DNA from: CAIKBL01 sp050247235
Lineage (GTDB): Bacteria; Pseudomonadota; Gammaproteobacteria; Ga0077536
DNA length: 64,000 nucleotides
Direction of reading: 5' to 3'
Assembly: GCA_050247235.1 (NCBI GenBank)
Contig: JBFWUN010000002.1
Location: 62,001-126,000, forward strand
The notes under the pieces are model-generated. The model was not told the origin of the DNA and made no database searches. It saw only the letters and a list, made by a program, of their open reading frames with translations. Position 1 is the first letter of the stretch, and every line of letters starts with the position of its first letter. Both the position numbers and the translations under genes were made by a program. Positions 58,606 to 64,000 of this stretch are shown one piece after another.

Positions 58606-58863
58606 GCGTTGGAGGTTAACCGCAGTTGCGCATCGCGGCCAGTTGTCAGGCGCGATCGCCGCATGCTACATACCACCGCAAGGGTGTCGCCGGGATAGTG
58701 CCGGCGGCAGGCATGTGCCACGGTCGGGCCGCCGGGCAAGAGCCGACATGATGTTCCCGTGTTCCGCCCGCGCGCGGCGCCTGCCCGCGTGCCGTTGCCG
58801 ATTTCCCATAGTCCTACTTTCAACGCCTGCGCCGCGCCGCGCGTCCCGGAAGGATCACCCCAC

Positions 58864-60369
58864 ATGCCCATGACGCTCACCGGCGCCTTCACGCGCAATT
58901 TCCTCGGCAACTCGCCGGAGTGGTACAAGCGGACGATCCTCGCCTTCCTGGTGCTCAACCCGCTGCTGCTCTTCACGGCCGGACCGTTTGTCACCGGCTG
59001 GTGCCTGATCGCGGAGTTCATTTTCTGTCTCGCGATGGCGCTGAAATGCTATCCGCTGCAGCCGGGCGGTCTGCTCACGCTGGAAGCCGTGGTGCTCGGC
59101 CTGACCGATGCGGAGACGGTGTACAAGGAAACGCTGAACAACTTCCCCGTGATCCTGCTCCTGATGTTCATGGTGGCGGGCATCTATTTCATGAAGGACC
59201 TGCTGCTCTTCGTGTTCACCAAGGGCTTGCTCCGGATCCGCTCCAAGACTGCGATCGCGATCGTCTTCTCGCTGCTCGGCGCCGTGCTGTCGGCGTTTCT
59301 CGACGCGCTGACGGTGATCGCGGTGGTCATCGCCGTCGCCCATGGGTTCTACCTGGTGTTCCACCGCGTGGCGTCGGGTCTGCACATGCACCACGACGAT
59401 CATGACGCGAGCGGCGACGACGGTGTCGAGGAACTGCACCGGGACGACCTGGATGCGTTCCGGGCGTTCCTGCGCGATCTCATGATGCACGCGGCCGTGG
59501 GTACCGCGCTCGGCGGTGTCTGCACCTTGGTCGGGGAACCACAGAATCTCCTGATCGGCAAGGTCATGGAATGGAGTTTCGTGGAGTTCTTCCTGCACGT
59601 TGCGCCGGTTTCCATGCCCGTGCTGCTGGTGGGCCTGATGACCTGCGTGCTGGTGGAGAAGACGCGGCGGTTCGGGTTCGGCACGCAGCTGCCGGAGAGC
59701 GTGCGCGGCATCCTGGAGGATTACGACGCCGACATGACGCGCCGGCGCAGGCCGGTGGACATTGCGCGGCTGCTGGTGCAGGCAACCGCCGCCGTACTGC
59801 TCGTGGCCGCGCTCGGTCTGCACCTCGCGGAGGTCGGGCTCATCGGGCTCACGATCATCGTGCTGCAGACGGCGTTCAACGGCATCACGGAGGAGCACCG
59901 CATCGGGCACGCGTTCCAGGAAGCGCTGCCGTTCACGGCGTTGCTGGTGGTGTTCTTCGGCGTAGTCGCGGTGATCCACGACCAGCACCTCTTCACCCCG
60001 GTGATCGAGTGGGTGCTTGAAATGGACGGCTCGCGGCAGCTCGCCGCGTTCTACGTCGCCAACGGGCTGCTCTCGGTGATCAGCGACAACGTGTTCGTGG
60101 CGACGGTCTACATCACCGAGGTGCTCAATGCATTCGAGGCGGGGCGGATCTCGCGCGAGCAGTTCGATCTGCTGGCGGTCGCGATCAACACCGGCACTAA
60201 CATCCCGAGCGTGGGCACGCCGAACGGACAGGCCGCGTTCCTGTTCCTGCTCACGTCCGCACTGGCACCGCTGATCCGGCTGTCCTACGGTCGGATGGTG
60301 TGGATGGCCCTGCCCTACACGCTGACGATGTCCGTCACCGGGTTGCTGGCGGTGATGTACGTGCTGTAA
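58864..60369 (+). CDS. nhaB: NhaB, sodium/proton antiporter
   Basis: A 501-residue membrane protein beginning MPMTLTGAFTRNFLGNSPEW, close to the E. coli NhaB length of 513. About ten to twelve helices are visible. NhaB-like segments are WYKRTILAFLVLNPLLLF, FLDALTVIAVVIAVAHGFY and SVGTPNGQAAFLFLLTSALA. It exports Na+ for H+ and supports pH and salt tolerance. A second ATG two codons on, at 58870, is also possible. It is convergent with the TauD-family gene. Confidence 0.92.
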   Translation: MPMTLTGAFTRNFLGNSPEWYKRTILAFLVLNPLLLFTAGPFVTGWCLIAEFIFCLAMALKCYPLQPGGLLTLEAVVLGLTDAETVYKETLNNFPVILLLMFMVAGIYFMKDLLLFVFTKGLLRIRSKTAIAIVFSLLGAVLSAFLDALTVIAVVIAVAHGFYLVFHRVASGLHMHHDDHDASGDDGVEELHRDDLDAFRAFLRDLMMHAAVGTALGGVCTLVGEPQNLLIGKVMEWSFVEFFLHVAPVSMPVLLVGLMTCVLVEKTRRFGFGTQLPESVRGILEDYDADMTRRRRPVDIARLLVQATAAVLLVAALGLHLAEVGLIGLTIIVLQTAFNGITEEHRIGHAFQEALPFTALLVVFFGVVAVIHDQHLFTPVIEWVLEMDGSRQLAAFYVANGLLSVISDNVFVATVYITEVLNAFEAGRISREQFDLLAVAINTGTNIPSVGTPNGQAAFLFLLTSALAPLIRLSYGRMVWMALPYTLTMSVTGLLAVMYVL

Positions 60370-60372
60370 GCG

Positions 60373-60409
60373 CCGCCCGCGCGCCGTCAGGGCTGCTCAG
60401 CGCGGGCGG
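60373..60409. terminator. Ten-bp stem between convergent nhaB and TauD-family genes
   Basis: CCGCCCGCGC (60373-60382) pairs perfectly with GCGCGGGCGG (60400-60409) around a 17-nt loop. It covers the gap after nhaB and the last codons of the convergent gene, and could terminate either. Confidence 0.45.
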
Positions 60410-61239
60410 TCGCCCTTCAGGGTCACCCGGTGCAGCAGGCGCCGGAAGCCGTGGTAATCGTTGACCGGGTTGTGCAGGGTGCAGCGATTGTCCCAGAACG
60501 CGATGGAACCCACCTGCCAGGAGAACCGGCAGGTGAACTCCGGACGCACCTGGTGCTGAAACAGGAAGTCGAGCAGCGGCTTGCTCTCTTCCTCGGTCAT
60601 GCCGGCAAACCGCGCGGTGTGGCCGAAGTTCACGAACAGCGACTTGCGGCCCGTTTCCGGGTGCGTGCGCACCACCGGATGCTCCACCACGAACTCCGTT
60701 TTCGCCTTCTCCGAGCCGGAATCCTTGATGCGGTCTTCGCGAGTCTTCGTGACGTCCGCCTTCGCAGAGGTGTTCACGCCGCGCAGTCCCTCGAGCATAC
60801 GTTGCATGGCCGGCGACAGCGCCTCGTATGCCGCGTAGCCGCTGGCGAACAGGGTGTCGCCGCCGTAGGGCGGGATCTCGCGCGCGATCAGCATCGTGGC
60901 CATCGGCGGTTCGTCGAGATACGCGGTATCCGTGTGCCAGATGCCGCCGAAGTTGCTGCGCTCGTGCTCGAGCTTGAGGACCGGGATGATCAGGGGATGC
61001 CCTTCGATGCCCTTCACGAACGGATACTCGATCACCTCCCCGAAGCGTTCGGCGAACGCCTGGAACTCCGCGGGCGGCAACGGCTGATCCCGGAAGAACA
61101 GCACCCCGTGCTGCAGCCACACCGCACGGAGCTTCGCGATCAGCGCGTCGCTGACGGGCTTCCTGAGATCGATGCCCTGCACGACGGCGCCAATCGCGCC
61201 GGACATCGGCTGGACGGTAAACGAAGCAGGTTCGGCCAT
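60397..61239 (-). CDS. TauD/TfdA-family Fe(II)/2-oxoglutarate dioxygenase
   Basis: A 280-residue enzyme from the ATG at 61239; a longer in-frame start at 61299 is less likely. The iron ligands are His102 and Asp104 in WHTDTAYLDEPP, and His256 in CTLHNPVNDY. The 2-oxoglutarate-binding Arg is probably in FRRLLHRV. Members hydroxylate taurine, 2,4-D, alkyl sulfates and other acids. The substrate here is unknown, and no sulfonate transport genes lie nearby. Confidence 0.9.
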   Translation of the reverse strand: MAEPASFTVQPMSGAIGAVVQGIDLRKPVSDALIAKLRAVWLQHGVLFFRDQPLPPAEFQAFAERFGEVIEYPFVKGIEGHPLIIPVLKLEHERSNFGGIWHTDTAYLDEPPMATMLIAREIPPYGGDTLFASGYAAYEALSPAMQRMLEGLRGVNTSAKADVTKTREDRIKDSGSEKAKTEFVVEHPVVRTHPETGRKSLFVNFGHTARFAGMTEEESKPLLDFLFQHQVRPEFTCRFSWQVGSIAFWDNRCTLHNPVNDYHGFRRLLHRVTLKGDRPR

Positions 61240-61456
61240 GATGCGTCCGCTCGACGGAGGAAGGGCGCCATCATAACGGGCGCTTCGGGGAGATGGCACA
61301 CGGCCGGGTGAACGGGCAACCCGCCTGCGTCATGACGCTCTGCCTGAATGACCGCTCGGGCGTCCGCGCCGCGGAGCTCGAATTCGGGCGCTTGTCCTGC
61401 CCGCGCATGCATTGGAATCGCTGCGCGCAATTCCGCGCCGGTCGAAGCCACCGTGG

Positions 61457-61575
61457 CTGGGCGTCGGGACCGGAACTCCCCGCGGCGATCGTGCGCGCAC
61501 AGGACGTGCGCGCTCGAGCGATACAGGGAAGTACTCGAGCGAATCGACGCGGGGAGTTCCGGTCCCGGCGCCCGG
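61457..61575. repeat. 119-bp nested palindromic element
   Basis: This lies in a 415-bp gap without genes (61240-61654). The outer arms 61457-61489 and 61543-61575 are inverted with three mismatches over 33 bp, and 19 bp are perfect (61466-61484 with 61548-61566). Inside are an 8-bp hairpin (61493-61500 with 61506-61513, loop AGGAC) and a 7-bp pair (61512-61518 with 61534-61540). As RNA it would fold into a long branched hairpin on either strand. It could be a REP- or MITE-like unit or a structured RNA. The rest of the gap shows nothing recognisable. Confidence 0.75.
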
Positions 61576-61654
61576 GGATGGCACCGGCCTGGAGACCGGT
61601 CCTTGCGCCCGGCGATTCAGCCGTCGCGGAAACCGGCACGGCCGGTCAGCCGGA

Positions 61655-62617
61655 TCACGCGCGCGCTTCGCACAGGCCGGTGGTCGGTTCGCGCCCGAGC
61701 ATCAGGTTCAGGTTCTGCACGGCGGCGCCCGAGGCACCCTTGCCCAGGTTGTCGAGCAGCGCGGACAGCACCACCTGCCCATGGCGTTCGTTGCCGAAGC
61801 AATGCAGGTGCATCTCGTTCGTGCCGTTCAGCCCTTCCGGCGCGAGCCGTTCGACCGCGGCGCATGCCTCGCGCGACACGACCTTCACGAACGGCTGATC
61901 GCGGTAGGCATCGGCGAGCACCGCGTGGACGTCGGCCACCTTCGGCTGTGCCGGCAACGCCCACAGCTGCAGCGGCACCTGCACCAGCATCCCCTGCGCG
62001 AACCGCCCCACGCTCGGCACGAACAGCGGCCGCCGGGTCAGGCCGCCGTACCGCTGGAGTTCGGGCACGTGCTTGTGCTCCAGGCTCAGCCCGTACAACC
62101 AGAACGGTTCATCGAGCCGATCGGGCGCCGCCGGATCCTCGTAACGCTGGATGAGGCTCCGACCGCCCCCGCTGTAGCCGGACACCGCGTTGACCGTCAG
62201 CGGATAATCGGCCGGCACCAGCCCTGCGGCGACGAGCGGGCGGATCAGCGCGATCGCGCCCGTCGGGTAACAGCCGGGATTCGCGACGCGGGTTGCCGCA
62301 GCGATCCGCGCGGCCTGCGCCGTGTCGAGTTCCGGAAAGCCGTACACCCAGTCCGGCGCGACGCGGTGCGCGGTACTGGCGTCGATCACGCGCACCGCCG
62401 GGTTCGAGATCATCGCCACGGCTTCGCGGGCCGCGTCGTCCGGCAGGCACAGCATCACGAGATCCACGTCGTTCAGCAGGTCAGCGCGGGCCCGGGGATC
62501 CTTGCGGTGCTCAGGGGCAATGCTGACCAGCGCGAGATCCCGCCGATCCGCGAGCCGCGCCCGGATCTGCAGGCCGGTCGTGCCGGCTTCGCCGTCGATG
62601 AACACCCGCGCCGTCAT
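61655..62617 (-). CDS. argC: N-acetyl-gamma-glutamyl-phosphate reductase (type 2 ArgC)
   Basis: A 320-residue enzyme. The NADP-binding start is VFIDGEAGTTGLQIRARL, and the catalytic Cys is in ANPGCYPTGAIALI. SGYSGGGRSLI and EHKHVPEL are substrate-site segments. The length and opening fit the shorter type 2 ArgC group. It carries out the third step of arginine biosynthesis. No other arg gene is adjacent. Confidence 0.94.
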   Translation of the reverse strand: MTARVFIDGEAGTTGLQIRARLADRRDLALVSIAPEHRKDPRARADLLNDVDLVMLCLPDDAAREAVAMISNPAVRVIDASTAHRVAPDWVYGFPELDTAQAARIAAATRVANPGCYPTGAIALIRPLVAAGLVPADYPLTVNAVSGYSGGGRSLIQRYEDPAAPDRLDEPFWLYGLSLEHKHVPELQRYGGLTRRPLFVPSVGRFAQGMLVQVPLQLWALPAQPKVADVHAVLADAYRDQPFVKVVSREACAAVERLAPEGLNGTNEMHLHCFGNERHGQVVLSALLDNLGKGASGAAVQNLNLMLGREPTTGLCEARA

Positions 62618-62830
62618 GGGAAGCGTCTCCGCCGCGTCGGAAGGGGCGCCAGCCTAGCAGGCCCGGGCAGGCGGCGCGAGCGCGCGGACGCACCGCGCGC
62701 GTGGATACGAAGCGGGAACATTCCCGCTACATGCACGCGTCCGCTGCAATTCCCGCGATACACCCGCCGCCCACACTTGCTTGCGACCGACACGCTCGGT
62801 CCTCTGTCCCAACCAGCGAAAGGAACGACC

Positions 62831-62950
62831 ATGAACGCCACGCATTCGGAGACGCTCGGCACGCTCGGCTTCGTCATTTTCGGGGTGCTCGGCTGGGCCT
62901 ACACGCTCACGATGGTGTCGCACGCGCTGCTCACGCCGACCCTCGGCTGA
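62831..62950 (+). CDS. 39-residue single-helix membrane miniprotein
   Basis: A short ORF starting at the ATG at 62831 after AAAGGAACGACC, an acceptable ribosome-binding site. It encodes 39 residues with one hydrophobic helix (LGFVIFGVLGWAYTLTMVSH) and a short polar N-terminus. It lies 213 bp from argC, divergent from it, and ends 12 bp before the convergent NodT gene. No family is recognised. A small membrane-complex subunit is one possibility. Confidence 0.5.
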   Translation: MNATHSETLGTLGFVIFGVLGWAYTLTMVSHALLTPTLG

Positions 62951-62962
62951 CATGCCAGCGTC

Positions 62963-64000
62963 CTACCAGCCGCCACCGAGCGCGCGGATCAGCGTGACGG
63001 TGGTGGCTGCCCTGGCGCCGTTCAGCCGAGCCTCCTGGCGCCGGACCGCGACCAGGGTCCGCCGCGCGTCGAGCACTTCCAGGAAGCCGGTCGCGCCCGC
63101 TTCGTAGCGCGCCGTCGCGATGCGGTACGCGTCCTCCGCCGCCGCGATTGCGTTCGTCAGCGCGGTCATCTGTCCGGCCAGAGTGCGCAGCCCCGACAAC
63201 CCGTCTTCCACTTCGCCGAATGCGTTCAGCACGGTCTGGCGATACGTGGCGATCTCCGCATCGAGCTCGGCTTCGCGGGCCGCGAGATTGGCCTCGTTGC
63301 GCCCGGCGTTGAAGATCGGCAGCGACGCCAGCGCGCCGCTCGCTATCGCCCCGAACGCCGGCCCCAGCGCCCAGGTGCGGCTGCTCCACTCGAAGAGGTT
63401 GTCGAACCCCGTGCCCTCGACGCCGAAGTCGGCAGTCAGGTTCACCACCGGATAGAACGCGGCCTTCGCCACCCCGATCCGGGCATTCGCGGCGACCATC
63501 CGCCGCTGGGCGGCCGCGATGTCCGGCCGTCGTTCGAGCAGGGTGGACGGCAGGCCGGGCGGAATCGCGGGCAGCGCACGTCCCGGCCGCCGCGGCGCCA
63601 AGGTGAACTCCGCCGGCGCACGGCCACACAGCACGGCGAGCGCGTGCTCGTACTGCGCGCGCTCACGCTCGGTCGCCTGCACGTCCGCCCGCGCGATTTC
63701 CAGGTCCGCCTGCTGGCTGCGGACGTCGAATTCCCCGATACCGCCGGCCTGCAGGCGGCTCTCGAGCAGGCGCACCGCCTCCTCGCGCAGCTTCACGGTT
63801 CCGCGCAGCACTGCCAGTTCGTCGTCGGCGGCGCGCAGCAGGAAGTAGGTTTCCGCGACGTCACTCTGCAGGGTGAGCAGCAGCCCGGCGTAGAGCGCGC
63901 GCTGGGCGCCGAGATCGGCGCGCGACGCGGCCACGGTGTCGCGCACGCGCCCGAAGAGATCGAGTTCGTAGCTCGCAAAGATGCGCGCGCTCAGCGTGGT
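62963..64000 (-). CDS. NodT/TolC-family outer-membrane efflux protein (5' part outside window)
   Basis: At least 346 residues are present, open at the right window edge. The visible start ASYELDLFGRVRDTVAASRA is the typical beginning of the second half of NodT-family RND outer-membrane factors. Later segments are LLESRLQAGGIGEFDVRSQQ, LLERRPDIAAAQRRMVAANA, IGVAKAAFYPVVNLTADFG and RYEAGATGFLEVLDARRT. It forms the trimeric outer-membrane channel of a tripartite pump. Partner pump genes would lie beyond the window. Confidence 0.92.
   Translation of the reverse strand, partial: TTLSARIFASYELDLFGRVRDTVAASRADLGAQRALYAGLLLTLQSDVAETYFLLRAADDELAVLRGTVKLREEAVRLLESRLQAGGIGEFDVRSQQADLEIARADVQATERERAQYEHALAVLCGRAPAEFTLAPRRPGRALPAIPPGLPSTLLERRPDIAAAQRRMVAANARIGVAKAAFYPVVNLTADFGVEGTGFDNLFEWSSRTWALGPAFGAIASGALASLPIFNAGRNEANLAAREAELDAEIATYRQTVLNAFGEVEDGLSGLRTLAGQMTALTNAIAAAEDAYRIATARYEAGATGFLEVLDARRTLVAVRRQEARLNGARAATTVTLIRALGGGW

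Noticed and set aside
1..64000. CRISPR arrays, prophage or insertion sequences
   Set aside because: No regularly spaced repeats, integrase, transposase or phage structural gene was seen on either strand.

Overview
This 64 kb window is GC-rich, densely coded bacterial chromosome. Several gene orders point to Gammaproteobacteria: polA next to a DUF2782 gene, kdsD-kdsC-lptC-lptA-lptB-rpoN-hpf-rapZ, ybgC-tolQRAB-pal-cpoB-queC, ruvC-ruvA-ruvB, plus murU and nhaB. The high GC and the Baeyer-Villiger monooxygenase, CoA-transferase and PQQ dehydrogenase genes would suit a free-living member of a Xanthomonadales/Nevskiales/Steroidobacterales-like group, but placing it that finely is inference. No phage, insertion sequence, plasmid or CRISPR feature was recognised.

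Layout. 1-13 kb holds core genes, nearly all on the minus strand: hisA (cut by the window edge), polA, an OmpA-like lipoprotein, ptsI-ptsH-rapZ-hpf-rpoN, the Lpt lipopolysaccharide export genes and the Kdo pathway genes kdsC and kdsD. 13-28 kb continues with murU, an unusual MltF-like lytic transglycosylase, queC, the complete Tol-Pal operon, ruvCAB, nadA, aspS and a zinc-ribbon protein. 28-36 kb is accessory: tRNA-Lys, a Baeyer-Villiger monooxygenase facing a serine esterase, an acyl-CoA dehydrogenase remnant, a luciferase-like oxidoreductase, a P-type ATPase and a Tim44-domain protein.

37-51 kb is the most interesting region. Seven tightly packed plus-strand genes (36972-48163) encode a pentaheme cytochrome c, an outer-membrane beta-barrel, two paralogous pentaheme cytochromes (each with one rare CX4CH haem site), and a cytosolic fusion of an FAD/NAD(P) oxidoreductase with two cyclic-nucleotide-binding-like domains and four [4Fe-4S] clusters. 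They also encode a five-helix membrane protein with two His-X13-His helices typical of a di-haem b subunit, and an FHA-domain/one-helix/decaheme cytochrome. Together these look like an electron path running from cytosol to inner membrane, periplasm and outer membrane, with sensory domains built into the redox proteins. Pyrophosphatase, a Rieske protein and a PQQ alcohol dehydrogenase with lanthanide-type ligands follow on the same strand.

51-57 kb holds a TPR protein, a HupE/UreJ-like membrane protein, a DUF4331 protein and a PEP-CTERM protein, next to a divergent ECF sigma factor and a ChrR-like cupin. 57-64 kb holds a CoA-transferase, NhaB, a TauD-family dioxygenase, a 119-bp nested palindrome, argC, a 39-residue membrane miniprotein and the 3' part of a NodT-type outer-membrane efflux gene.
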